A stretch of DNA of 64,000 nt from the NCBI RefSeq assembly GCF_040253635.1, contig NZ_JBEJGX010000002.1, positions 62,001-126,000 on the forward strand, in the 5' to 3' direction. A model generated the notes under the pieces. That model ran no database searches. It was not told the DNA's origin and saw only the letters and a list, made by a program, of their open reading frames with translations. This DNA comes from Streptomyces sp. Edi2. Lineage in GTDB: Bacteria; Actinomycetota; Actinomycetes; Streptomycetales; Streptomycetaceae. Each line of letters begins with the position of its first letter. Position 1 is the stretch's first letter. The position numbers and the translations under genes were made by a program. Positions 48,192 to 56,047 of the stretch are shown here, one piece after another.

Positions 48192-49487
48192 TCAGATGAC
48201 AGGGCCGGTGGAGTACAGCGCGCAGACGAGCAGGGAAGTGGCGAGCGGGATGCGTGCCAGCCAGCGCTTGAGCAGGCCGCCGTAGCGGGTGCGCCACACC
48301 AGCCAGCCCGAGGCGCCGCACATGGTGAGGCCGACGACGAGCAGAGCGGTGTCGCTCTGGCTCAGGCCGACATGGCGGGCGACGATGTCGGAGGTGTACG
48401 GCAGGAATTCCTGCCCGAGGCGGCGTCCGACCTCGGCGGCGACGAAGACCGCGGCGAGGCGGCCCAGTGCGCCGAACGGCACGAACGGCGCGAGCATCTC
48501 GCTGCCCGCGGCCTTCCACGCCGTGAACCCGCAGCCGAGCGCCATGCCGGCTCCGAGCAGGCCGCCGGCAGCGGCGACGGCGGCCGGGGGGAACTGGGAG
48601 AGGTAGGCGTTCAGCCCGATGGCGGAGCCGACCGCGGCGGCAGTCCCGTTGAAGGTGATGACACGCCAGAAGCGGGTGGGGCGCCACTGCTTCACCGGCT
48701 GCGTACGGATCTGGAGGGTCGGCTGCGGCTTGTGGACATCGAGGACCTGCGGGCGGGCGTCTGGCTCCTCGGCGCCGGCCTCCTCCGGTTCAGAGGCCTG
48801 CGGCTCAGGGCTCTTCTGGACCTCGATGAGAACCGGTCCGCTGCCGGCCGGAACGGTCAGGACGTGCCCGCTGTAGGTGTCGAGGTCCGCGTCCTGGTCC
48901 TTGTAGAGGCGGTCCCACCAGCCTTGCTTGGTCTCGCGAGGAGAACCCTGCGCAGGGGGCGCGGTCTTCGGTCCGGGCCGGTCGATGCGCCACCAATCGG
49001 AGTCCTTCTCCGGCGGCTCGGGCGGCGATGCCGGCATGGCCGGAATGACAGGATCCGCCCCGCTCCCCTGGGGGGTCGGCGCACCCACTTCCGGGGCGCT
49101 GACCTGCGCATCTACACCATCTACAGGGGCGTCTACATCCGCGTCGGCAGGGGCTGGGATCGACGGCTTGGCCGTCGCCTGGCCGCCGTCGGGGCCTGCT
49201 GCCTCCGTGCGCGGCGCGGGTACGGGCACCTCATCCGGCAGCGGCACGTGGAACGGGTCGGTCTTCTCGTCTGCGGTGGTCACGTTCCCTCCCTCCTCGG
49301 AGGCTCCGGTGATCCGCTCGCCTTCCAGGGCGAGGTGGATCAGCATGCGGATGAACTCTTCGTCGTGGTCTGTGTTGTCGCAGGTCAACAGCCCTGACAG
49401 CTGGCTGGTGCGGGTCTTGCCGGGGCCGGGCACAGAGCCCGGCCCCGGGTGTATCCAGCCGGGGTCCTTGCTGGCCGGCTCAGCCAT
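48192..49487 (-). CDS. Membrane protein with long acidic Pro-rich N-terminus (431 aa)
   Basis: ATG 49487 overlaps the end of the DUF2637 gene by eight bases. The first 230 residues are hydrophilic, rich in Pro, Asp and Glu, and include a DADVDAPVDGVDAQVS segment whose DNA has three TCTAC motifs in phase. From about residue 265 there are four hydrophobic segments (VITFNGTAAAVGSAIGLNAY, AAAGGLLGAGMALGCGFTAW, then LLVVGLTMCGASGWLVW). Function unknown. Shares transcript with its neighbours. Confidence 0.6.
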   Translation of the reverse strand: MAEPASKDPGWIHPGPGSVPGPGKTRTSQLSGLLTCDNTDHDEEFIRMLIHLALEGERITGASEEGGNVTTADEKTDPFHVPLPDEVPVPAPRTEAAGPDGGQATAKPSIPAPADADVDAPVDGVDAQVSAPEVGAPTPQGSGADPVIPAMPASPPEPPEKDSDWWRIDRPGPKTAPPAQGSPRETKQGWWDRLYKDQDADLDTYSGHVLTVPAGSGPVLIEVQKSPEPQASEPEEAGAEEPDARPQVLDVHKPQPTLQIRTQPVKQWRPTRFWRVITFNGTAAAVGSAIGLNAYLSQFPPAAVAAAGGLLGAGMALGCGFTAWKAAGSEMLAPFVPFGALGRLAAVFVAAEVGRRLGQEFLPYTSDIVARHVGLSQSDTALLVVGLTMCGASGWLVWRTRYGGLLKRWLARIPLATSLLVCALYSTGPVI

Positions 49488-51150
49488 CGGGTGCGTCCCG
49501 GGATCCGCTGGCCGTCTCCGCGGCCACACGGGCCGCCTCCTTGAGGACCTTGGTCACCCAGGCCGGGGACTTGCCGAGGCTCTCGGCGAACTCCTTCTGC
49601 GTCAGGGCCGGGTTCTTCCTCTTGGCCGCATGCCACGCGGCCGCGGCCCTGGCCCGCTCGGCTTGCTTCGGGCTGGGAGCACCGACAGCGGCGTGAACCG
49701 ACGTCGGCGCCGGCGTCTTCGCGGCGTGCACGCGCGGGCGGTGTGAATTCACGGAGCGGCCGTTCACGCCGTCCTCTTTACGGTTGCCGTCGTCGTCGTT
49801 CACGACCTCGTCCGCATCCGGATTCACGGTGTCGGACGGGTCGTTCACGCCGTCGGATTCACGCTCGGCCGACCGGTTCACGGTCAGCTTCACGGGCCGG
49901 TTCACGCTCCAGTCCCGCCGATTCACGGCCTCCGGTTCACGCGTGAATTCACGGTGATTCACGACCGGCGTGAATCCGTTCACGGTGCCTTTGAGCAGCG
50001 GATTCACGGACTTCACGCGGTTCACGCTGCCGCTGTTCACGGGGGGCGTGAACGGCTTCATGCGTGAATCGGGGGTGCTTGCGCACCGGTTCACGGGCTG
50101 CCGTGAATCACCCCTGCGTGAATCGTTCACGGGAGCATCGGCCGGCGCGTGAACCGGCGGGTTCACGCCCGAACCTGCAGGCGGATTCACGGAGCCACGT
50201 TCACGGCCGGCAGCCGGATTCACGGCTGCCGGCCGCGGCGCCGGCGCACCCCCGGTGCGGAGGTTCACGCTGGCGTCGGCTCCCGAGTTCACGGGGTGCG
50301 GAGGAACGTTCATGCCCGCGGTGGCGAGGAGGGGTCCCGGGACCTCGCCCGCGGTCGAGGTGATCGCGAGGGCGTCGGCGACGTGGTTCTCCAGCGCGTC
50401 GCCCTTCACGTTCTGCCGTGGGGCCGAAGCCGGGGCGCGGCTGGAGCTGAGCGGGACGCCGTAGCGGGTGAGCTTCAGCGGCAGCAGGGCCTCGACCGGG
50501 GCCTTGCGACGCCAGGCGCGACCGAACCGGGTCCGCAGCCGGGCCTGGTAGACGAGGCGCTCCTGCTCGAGCTCGAGGACCCGCTCGTACGACCGCAGCT
50601 CCCACAGCTTCATCCGCCGCCACAGCTTGAACGTGGGCAGCGGCGACAGCAGCCACCGGATCAGCCGGACCGGCTCCATGTGACGGCCGACCGTGATGTT
50701 CGCCAGCTGCCCGATCGCGTGCCGGGCGGCTTCGACCGTCACGACGAAAAGGATGGGGATCACCGCGTGCATGCCGACGCCGAGCGGGTCCGGCCAGGCG
50801 GCGGCGCCGTTGAACGCGATCGTCGCGCTGGTCAGCAGCCACGCGGTCTGCCGCAGCATGGGAAACGGCATCCGGAGCCAGGTCAGCAGTAGGTCCAGCG
50901 CGAGCAGCACGAGGATCCCCGCGTCGACCCCGAGCGGGAACACATGGGCGAACGTCCCGAAGCCCTTGCGGATCGCAAGGTCGCGGACTGCGGCGTACGA
51001 GCCGGCGAACCCGATGCCGGCGATCACCACAGCGCCGCCGACCACGACGCCGACGATCACGCGCTGCGCCTTGTTCAGCTGAGGCCGGTCGGCCTCGGTG
51101 GCGGAGTCCGTCGGGGTTGTCGTGGTGGGCGAACTGGAGGGGGTGGTCAC
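49480..51150 (-). CDS. Second SpdB-like DUF2637 protein with HTH tail (556 aa)
   Basis: GTG 51150 lies 7 bases after AGGAGA; the longer frame to 51312 lacks a site. Residues about 35-135 repeat the DUF2637 helices of the gene at 2625, nearly residue for residue (GFAGSYAAVRDLAIRKGFGT against GFAGSYTAVRDLAVRKGFGS). Its C-terminal half differs: a 200-residue low-complexity part rich in VN pairs, made by 33 copies of TTCACG or CGTGAA in the DNA, then a final 60 residues with PALTQKEFAESLGKSPAWVT KVLKEAA, a clear helix-turn-helix. It heads an operon of membrane proteins. Confidence 0.75.
   Translation of the reverse strand: MTTPSSSPTTTTPTDSATEADRPQLNKAQRVIVGVVVGGAVVIAGIGFAGSYAAVRDLAIRKGFGTFAHVFPLGVDAGILVLLALDLLLTWLRMPFPMLRQTAWLLTSATIAFNGAAAWPDPLGVGMHAVIPILFVVTVEAARHAIGQLANITVGRHMEPVRLIRWLLSPLPTFKLWRRMKLWELRSYERVLELEQERLVYQARLRTRFGRAWRRKAPVEALLPLKLTRYGVPLSSSRAPASAPRQNVKGDALENHVADALAITSTAGEVPGPLLATAGMNVPPHPVNSGADASVNLRTGGAPAPRPAAVNPAAGRERGSVNPPAGSGVNPPVHAPADAPVNDSRRGDSRQPVNRCASTPDSRMKPFTPPVNSGSVNRVKSVNPLLKGTVNGFTPVVNHREFTREPEAVNRRDWSVNRPVKLTVNRSAERESDGVNDPSDTVNPDADEVVNDDDGNRKEDGVNGRSVNSHRPRVHAAKTPAPTSVHAAVGAPSPKQAERARAAAAWHAAKRKNPALTQKEFAESLGKSPAWVTKVLKEAARVAAETASGSRDAPDG
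49746..50293. repeat. Array of 33 TTCACG/CGTGAA motifs inside the DUF2637 gene
   Basis: On the + strand 26 copies read TTCACG and 7 read CGTGAA over 548 bases, at a mean step of about 17 bases, several fused as the palindromes GTGAATTCAC and TTCACGCGTGAA. The repeats force the protein to read VN, FT or SR pairs. Density and mixed orientation go beyond what the coding frame would need. Confidence 0.75.
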
Positions 51151-51308
51151 CGTATTTCTCCTGTGCGAGGCGGCTCCAGAGGGCGGAGACGCGAGAGGCC
51201 GCGGGGCACAGCCGTCCCCCGCGGCGTGGAGCTGAAGGTCACCAGCGGTCGGTCGTGCTGGCGCCGTAGAGGCGGAGTCCGAACGAGGCGGTGTGGGGCG
51301 GGCCGAGT

Positions 51309-51470
51309 TCACGAGGCATCAGGGACCGCCCGGCGGCTCATCTGCTTGTAGGCGGTGGCCCGGTCGGCCGAGCCGGTGTCGTAGTCCTTCCGGCACCGTT
51401 CGAGCGTGGCGGGTTCGGCCAGGATCCGGTTCTCGCGGGGCCGCCGGTCCGGCGGCTCGGCCTGGGTCAC
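51309..51470 (-). CDS. Small coupled hypothetical protein (53 aa)
   Basis: GTG 51470 overlaps the stop of the 172-aa gene (GTGA), so the start is well defined although the gene is short. The product is hydrophilic and Arg/Glu rich with one Cys (LERCRKDYDTGSADRATAYK). It is the third of three overlapping small genes. Confidence 0.6.
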   Translation of the reverse strand: MTQAEPPDRRPRENRILAEPATLERCRKDYDTGSADRATAYKQMSRRAVPDAS

Positions 51471-51985
51471 CGGGCACCTGCGCGGGCGGCCGTCGCCGTG
51501 ATGTGCACGGTGGAGGTCCCGCAGTGCCCGCGAGCCTCCAGGTACTCACCGGCGTCGTGCAGCCCCGGTGCGTTGATCGCCCGCACCAGGGAGTTGAACA
51601 GCTGATTGGGCAGCGGGCGGCCGACGTGGACGACCACGTCGGCATCCAGAGGCGCCGCGTCGCTGATGAGGTCGAAGAGGCTGGCGACCAGGTCGTCGTC
51701 GCTGAGGGCACCGTCATCGGTGGGAGCGGGCGGAGTGGCGGCCGGGACCGTGACGGTCAGCAGGCCGGCCAGAGCGGCGCGCATCTCCAGCACCTGCAGG
51801 ACGAGTTCGTCGGCCTGCATGCCCTGCAGGTCGAGCCTGATCGCGCGGCGCAGTACGTCACGGGCGATCTCGGCCGCCTGGACGCGGCGCTGCGCCGGGC
51901 TCAGGCTGCCGAGACGGTTGTGGGCCATCCCGGCGAACTCGGCCAGGCTGGGGTGGACGGGCTCGACGTCGGTGGGCGTGGCCAT
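51467..51985 (-). CDS. Hypothetical helical protein (172 aa)
   Basis: ATG 51985 overlaps the previous stop (ATGA). Residues about 15-75 are helices (HPSLAEFAGMAHNRLGSLSP, then RVQAAEIARDVLRRAIRLDL) and the remainder is alpha+beta with LLDADVVVHVGRPLPNQLFN-like strands. No family was recognised. It is translationally linked to both neighbours, so the three act together. Confidence 0.55.
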   Translation of the reverse strand: MATPTDVEPVHPSLAEFAGMAHNRLGSLSPAQRRVQAAEIARDVLRRAIRLDLQGMQADELVLQVLEMRAALAGLLTVTVPAATPPAPTDDGALSDDDLVASLFDLISDAAPLDADVVVHVGRPLPNQLFNSLVRAINAPGLHDAGEYLEARGHCGTSTVHITATAARAGAR

Positions 51986-52173
51986 CAGCGCACCGCCTTC
52001 GCGGCCGCGGAGTTGGCGGCCAGATTCAGGTTCGTCAGGTACGCCCCGGCCACTTCGGCAGCGCGGGCACGGGCCTTGGTGTCGACCGATGCGGCGATCG
52101 TCTTGGAGTGCGCGGAGCTGGTGGCCCCGCCCTGGGCGGTGGAGCGGGCGGGGCGATCACTAATGTGGGACAC
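51985..52173 (-). CDS. Small Ala/Ser-rich protein (62 aa)
   Basis: GTG 52173 has AGGAG 8 bases ahead. The peptide is Ala/Ser/Thr rich with SKTIAASVDTKARARAAEVA then a YLTNLNLAANSAAAKAVR end. It heads the three-gene unit and has an upstream leader with a hairpin closely matching the one at 56265-56301. A similar 56-aa gene follows that second hairpin. Possibly a short peptide with its own function. Confidence 0.5.
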   Translation of the reverse strand: MSHISDRPARSTAQGGATSSAHSKTIAASVDTKARARAAEVAGAYLTNLNLAANSAAAKAVR

Positions 52174-52250
52174 AGTTCGGACTCCTCGCTGAGTGAGGTG
52201 TTCGGATGAGGCCCCGTGCGGGAGTGGCGACTCCCCATGAGGGGCCGAGC

Positions 52251-52288
52251 ACGGCCCTGGCCGGGAGGTAACTCCTGGCCAGGGCCGT
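52251..52288 (-). promoter_or_regulatory. Leader hairpin of the 51.3-52.2 kb unit
   Basis: A 12-bp stem (52251-52262 with 52277-52288, ACGGCCCTGGCC) whose loop read leftward contains AGGAG and ACCTCC. It lies in the 5' leader of the 62-aa gene and may act as attenuator. Confidence 0.5.
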
Positions 52289-52513
52289 CGTGTTGGCCAG
52301 ACGGCCAAGGCCACGGCACACACCTGGTGCGCCGGGCCTTGGTTGTCTGGACTGTCGCGTGCCCGAACGGGGCCGTGCGGCAAAGCCGACGGGCACCCCC
52401 TCGGACGCTCAGTCCTGTGTCCGCTGTGCAGTTTTCAAGGAGCGGACTCGCATCGCGCGAGCCCCGGCAGTGCGCCGAATTGAGCCACTTAGGCCCGGAA
52501 TGAGGGCCTCAAG

Positions 52514-52543
52514 CACCACAACCTGTCAAGACAGGTTGTGGTG
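52514..52543. promoter_or_regulatory. GntR operator 1
   Basis: 14-base perfect inverted arms around a central AA, core ACCTGTCAAGACAGGT. The strongest of three matching palindromes upstream of the gntR-like gene. Confidence 0.65.
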
Positions 52544-52582
52544 CCGATCACGACCGTAGCGATCAGCTGGCGGCTCGTCAAC

Positions 52583-52598
52583 ACCTGTCAAGACAGGT
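52583..52598. promoter_or_regulatory. GntR operator 2
   Basis: ACCTGTCAAGACAGGT, identical core to operator 1, 69 bases further toward the gntR-like gene. Confidence 0.6.
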
Positions 52599-52680
52599 TG
52601 AGTTGCCGGGCCAGGTCAATGCGGCGCCGAGGCGGCAATGCCCTAATGGGTGGGGTGTGCATCGCGAGGCGACTCTTGCT

Positions 52681-52698
52681 AACCTGTCGCGACAGGTT
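52681..52698. promoter_or_regulatory. GntR operator 3 in the gntR promoter
   Basis: AACCTGTCGCGACAGGTT ends 14 bases before the ATG of the gntR-like gene, where it would overlap promoter or transcript start. This supports autoregulation. Confidence 0.65.
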
Positions 52699-52712
52699 GC
52701 TAAGGTGCGGCC

Positions 52713-53519
52713 ATGAGTAACAATCGCCCGCGGAAGCCGCAGGAGAAGGCGACGGTTGACGACGTCGTCATCCTGCTGCGCGAACGCATCAAAGCCGGAG
52801 ACTTCCGCAAACCGGACGGCTCTCCGGACAAGCTGCCCTCGGCCCAGGTTCTCGGCGACGAGTACGGGCTGAGCCGGCAGTCACTGGTTCGCGTGCTGGA
52901 GAAGCTCAAGGCCGAGGGCATTGTGCGGACACGCAAAGGCTCGGGCGCCTGGGTCCACGACTGGAAGCCGCTGCTCTTCTATCCGCAGTCGGAGTTCCAC
53001 GAGCAGGCGCCCAACATCGACGTCTACACCTCCCTCCTCGACGCCGCGCACCGCAAGGGCGACGCCCGGATGGACGAGATCACCCGCGAGCCGGCAGACG
53101 AACTGGTCCGCAGCCGACTTGCCCTGCTGGACGGCGAATACGTGGCCGTACGGCGCAGAACCAACATGGTCGACGGAGCCGCGGCCCACACCGACGACTC
53201 CTACGTGGCGCTGCGCATAGTCGAGAGAAGCGACTGGGTACTGCAGGACAACGTCGAACGCGGCACCAACCGCGTCCTCGCCGAACTCGGGCACGAGATC
53301 GTCCGCTCCATCGACGAGATCCACCCCCACACGACCACCGAGGGAGAGAACATCCGCCTGGGCCTCGGCGCAGGCAACTCAGTCCCCGCCATCAAAATCA
53401 TCAGCACCAACTACGACGCCGCCGACCTGCCCGTGCAGGTCACCCTCTTCACGCTGCCGGCCCACCGCAACGTCACCGTGTACGAGCGCTTCCGCCACAC
53501 CGAGCGAGGCGGCGAGTGA
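52713..53519 (+). CDS. GntR/HutC-family regulator (268 aa)
   Basis: ATG 52713 follows AAGGTG. Residues about 14-80 are the GntR winged helix (TVDDVVILLRERIKAGDFRK, then LPSAQVLGDEYGLSRQSLVR VLEKLKAEGIVRTRKGSGAW). The C-terminal 170 residues match a UTRA effector domain, with LLDGEYVAVRRRTNMVDGA, then LRIVERSDWVLQDNVERGTN and PAIKIISTNYDAADLPVQVT. KorSA-type regulators of Streptomyces plasmids have this form and repress transfer functions. Three palindromic sites upstream fit its dimer. The stop overlaps the GNAT gene. Confidence 0.85.
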   Translation: MSNNRPRKPQEKATVDDVVILLRERIKAGDFRKPDGSPDKLPSAQVLGDEYGLSRQSLVRVLEKLKAEGIVRTRKGSGAWVHDWKPLLFYPQSEFHEQAPNIDVYTSLLDAAHRKGDARMDEITREPADELVRSRLALLDGEYVAVRRRTNMVDGAAAHTDDSYVALRIVERSDWVLQDNVERGTNRVLAELGHEIVRSIDEIHPHTTTEGENIRLGLGAGNSVPAIKIISTNYDAADLPVQVTLFTLPAHRNVTVYERFRHTERGGE

Positions 53520-54082
53520 TCGTCGTCCGGGCCGTGCCGGCCGACATCCCCCGACTCCTGAAGTTCCGCACTGACGCGGCCAGCTGGCTGAGCGCGAACG
53601 GCAGCGACCAGTGGTCCACGCCCTACCCACCCGAACTCCTCATCGACAGCGTGTCCGCCGGCGAGGTCTATCTCTTCCACCCGACCCCGCGGGCCTTGCC
53701 CGTGGCCACCGTCACCCTCGACCGAAAGGCCGAGCCGGTGCTGTGGAGCGAAGAGGAGAGGGACGAACAAGCCCTCTACGTGCACAAATTGACCCTCGCG
53801 CGGCCAGGCAACGGCCAGGGCCTCGGAGCCGCGATCCTGGACTGGTGCGGAGATCAGGCGGCCCGTGACGGGGCCAAGTGGCTACGCCTCGACGCCTGGA
53901 CGACCAACACCCGCCTCCACGCCTACTACGAGCGCCTCGGATTCACCCACCTGCGCACCGTCCACGATCCCGCCGCGTACGAGTCGGGATGGGTGGCGCA
54001 GCGGCTGGCGGTGCCGTGTGAACATCCCTTCCGCCTCCAGCCGGCGGACCACGGCCAGGAGCCGGGCGGTCACCGCCCCTGA
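53516..54082 (+). CDS. GNAT acetyltransferase (188 aa)
   Basis: GTG 53516 overlaps the gntR stop (GTGA). The GNAT fold is recognisable: N-terminal IVVRAVPADIPRLLKFRTDA, then LYVHKLTLARPGNGQGLGAA ILDW with the acetyl-CoA loop PGNGQGLGA (about residues 96-104) and a late AYYERLGFTHLRTV. Such enzymes acetylate amines, peptides or drugs. Cotranscription with an autoregulated GntR gene suggests inducible expression. Substrate unknown. Confidence 0.75.
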   Translation: MIVVRAVPADIPRLLKFRTDAASWLSANGSDQWSTPYPPELLIDSVSAGEVYLFHPTPRALPVATVTLDRKAEPVLWSEEERDEQALYVHKLTLARPGNGQGLGAAILDWCGDQAARDGAKWLRLDAWTTNTRLHAYYERLGFTHLRTVHDPAAYESGWVAQRLAVPCEHPFRLQPADHGQEPGGHRP

Positions 54083-54117
54083 CCACTGCAGCTGACGACC
54101 GCCCGGCGTGAGGGGGC

Positions 54118-54561
54118 TCAGGAACCTTCCTGCGCCCCACCTCGCAGCGGACGCACCAGCCACCGCCCCGGAGCGGAGTCGTGAACCTCATGAAACGGTG
54201 CAACGCGGGGGTCGGTGAGTGGAATCGTCGCCCCATACGTCCACCGCGTCAGCTCCCCGCCCTGCCGCAGCCCATAGACGAACGCGATACCCGAAGGCCG
54301 CGCAGCCGCCGCCGCGATCGCGCCGAGCAATCCCGTGATCAACTCGCCGCCGCGCACGGCGGCACACGTCGCGACATGAACCCAGGACGCGTCGGGGCCG
54401 GCGAGCTGGGCCACGATCCGCGCCGGCTGCCCAAGAACCGCGGTCGTGACCTCCACCTGAGCGGCTTTCTCGGGCCCCGGGCCCCACAGGTCGACGGCGA
54501 CGACACGATCGGCTCGAACTAGCCGGTCGTCGGACAGCCGAAGCCAAGCTATTGCGGACAT
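54118..54561 (-). CDS. Hypothetical protein (147 aa)
   Basis: GGAAGG stands about 9 bases before ATG. Alpha+beta with a beta-rich N-terminus (WLRLSDDRLVRADRVVAVDL) and an Ala-rich helix (ITGLLGAIAAAAARPSGIAF). No motif was recognised. A CTGTCCACAG box (54612-54623) lies 50 bases upstream and points toward it. Convergent with the GNAT gene. Confidence 0.55.
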   Translation of the reverse strand: MSAIAWLRLSDDRLVRADRVVAVDLWGPGPEKAAQVEVTTAVLGQPARIVAQLAGPDASWVHVATCAAVRGGELITGLLGAIAAAAARPSGIAFVYGLRQGGELTRWTYGATIPLTDPRVAPFHEVHDSAPGRWLVRPLRGGAQEGS

Positions 54562-54611
54562 ATAGGGCCCTTCCGTTCCGTGATCAGGAACCGGACCGTA
54601 CGAGCGAGAAG

Positions 54612-54623
54612 CTGTGGACAGAG
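54612..54623 (-). promoter_or_regulatory. CTCTGTCCACAG box upstream of the 147-aa gene
   Basis: On the complementary strand, CTCTGTCCACAG is kept but the GGA prefix and GCC suffix are not. Orientation is toward the gene, as at all other copies. Confidence 0.4.
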
Positions 54624-54675
54624 GCCGCAGGGGTAAGACCTCGGCAGGCCGACGCGTCGACCCTGGAGGTTCGCC

Positions 54676-55683
54676 ATGGACTCAACCCGGCACCTGACCG
54701 CGAGCACGTTTCTCTTCGCGCGCTTCGGGGCCTCGTGGCGGATGTGCGTCATCGCGCACCCCCGGCACGGCAGCTACCGCCGGCCGGGAGGCCATGTCCT
54801 CGAGGACCAGGCCGAGACGCCCCAAGACGCCGCGATGCGCAAGGCGCTCGAAGAGTCCGGATATCGCCCGCGCCTCCTGCCGGCCCCACTTCCGGAGGGG
54901 TACCCGCACCCTGCCGTCCCCGGCCCGTGGTGGACCGTGGACATCGCGGCCGGCCCGGACAGCCGAGCTGACGGGCGGCACCTGCACCGCGACCACGTCT
55001 TCGTCGGCGTCGTGCCGCTGACCTACGAGCCGCAGGGCCCGCCCGCGCTCCCGGTGCGCTGGGTGGATCGTGACGCACTCGAGGTTCTGGACACCCCGAC
55101 GGACACCAAGGTCCTCGGCGCCCATCTCTTCGACGTCATCGGCGCCGTAGCGCGGCCGCGCACCGCGGCCGCGCCGGATGAGGAGCTGGCGACGGAGCTG
55201 CTGCGTCGGATGGAGCTGGACCAGGAGGTGCGGCTGCTGCCTCCGGCGTCGCGGACGCCGGAGGTGATGGAGCGATGGCAGGAGATCGACCGGGACAACC
55301 GGATCTGGCTGGAGCAGCTCCTCGCGGTGCGGGGGTGGCCGGGCATCTCGGAAGTCGGTGAGCGTGCCGCAACGGCCGTGTGGCTGTTCGCCCAGCACAG
55401 CGATCCGGCACCCGACTTCCAGCTCAGGTGCCGGGACTTGCTGGCGGAGGCAGTGCTGGCCGGCGAAGCAGACCCGCGGCACTCGGCGCTGTTGCAGGAT
55501 CGAGTCCGCATCGCCCAGGGCCGCCCGCAGGTCTTCGGCACGCAGCTGTACGCGGATGAGGCGGGGGAGCTCGCCCCGGCGCCGCTCTGGGAGGCCGAGC
55601 AGGTTGATCTTCGACGACTCGAGGTCGGCCTGGAGCCGCTTGAGGACTATCTCCACGCCTGTCGGCAGACGGCCGTCGGATGA
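54676..55683 (+). CDS. Nudix hydrolase fused to DUF6624-like domain (335 aa)
   Basis: ATG 54676 with GGAGG 7-8 bases ahead. The Nudix domain covers about residues 5-150; its box RPGGHVLEDQAETPQDAAMR KALEESGY has two extra residues and Lys in place of the first Glu of the REUXEE motif, so catalysis may be altered. The C-terminal half, about residues 170-300, contains LLRRMELDQEVR, EVMERWQEIDRDNRIWLEQL and GWPGISEVGERAATAVWLFA QHSD, the DUF6624 pattern. Nudix enzymes hydrolyse nucleotide diphosphate derivatives. The fusion suggests a sensor or effector pair. Confidence 0.7.
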   Translation: MDSTRHLTASTFLFARFGASWRMCVIAHPRHGSYRRPGGHVLEDQAETPQDAAMRKALEESGYRPRLLPAPLPEGYPHPAVPGPWWTVDIAAGPDSRADGRHLHRDHVFVGVVPLTYEPQGPPALPVRWVDRDALEVLDTPTDTKVLGAHLFDVIGAVARPRTAAAPDEELATELLRRMELDQEVRLLPPASRTPEVMERWQEIDRDNRIWLEQLLAVRGWPGISEVGERAATAVWLFAQHSDPAPDFQLRCRDLLAEAVLAGEADPRHSALLQDRVRIAQGRPQVFGTQLYADEAGELAPAPLWEAEQVDLRRLEVGLEPLEDYLHACRQTAVG

Positions 55684-55876
55684 GTAAAACCCATCGTGGG
55701 GACCTCGCGGCCGATTCGCGGTGCACGACGGAGTCAACGACCGTGCCCACTGGAGCCGCGGCGCCGGCGTTGCCCGGCGGGGCCCTTGCCTCCGCGGCGT
55801 CAATGCAGGACGCCGCCCCGGCGTGGGCCGGGACGGCGGAGTTGCGCCCGCCAGTGGGATGCGGGTGTGGTGCAGG

Positions 55877-56047
55877 TCAGAAGCTGCCGGGCGGTGCGTC
55901 CTTGGGGCGCTCTTCCAAGCGGGCACAGGTCAGCCGGTCATTGAGGGACTGCTGCCCGGCCTTCTGCTCCGGCGTGAACCCCCTGGGGGACGAACTGCCG
56001 CTGCTGGAGCGGCTGGTATTGCTGTCACTGCTTCGTCGGATGGCCAT
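55877..56047 (-). CDS. Small Ser-rich hypothetical protein (56 aa)
   Basis: ATG 56047 overlaps the stop of the upstream 56-aa gene (ATGA). The product begins MAIRRSSDSNTSRSSSGSSS, then has FTPEQKAGQQSLNDRLTCAR. It is too short for most trackers but its start is fixed by the overlap. Function unknown; pairs with its upstream neighbour. Confidence 0.5.
   Translation of the reverse strand: MAIRRSSDSNTSRSSSGSSSPRGFTPEQKAGQQSLNDRLTCARLEERPKDAPPGSF

Larger units (their letters stand above)
52174..52712. other. Divergent regulatory region between small-gene unit and gntR-like gene
   Basis: 539 bases with no gene. It contains the leader hairpin at 52251-52288 and three GntR-type palindromes (52514, 52583 and 52681). 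The middle part 52300-52510 shows nothing further I can name. Confidence 0.6.

Noticed and set aside
46680..51150. Replication initiator gene
   Set aside because: The proteins are membrane proteins with DNA-binding-like tails and none shows a Rep or helicase motif; the repeat sets alone do not prove an origin.
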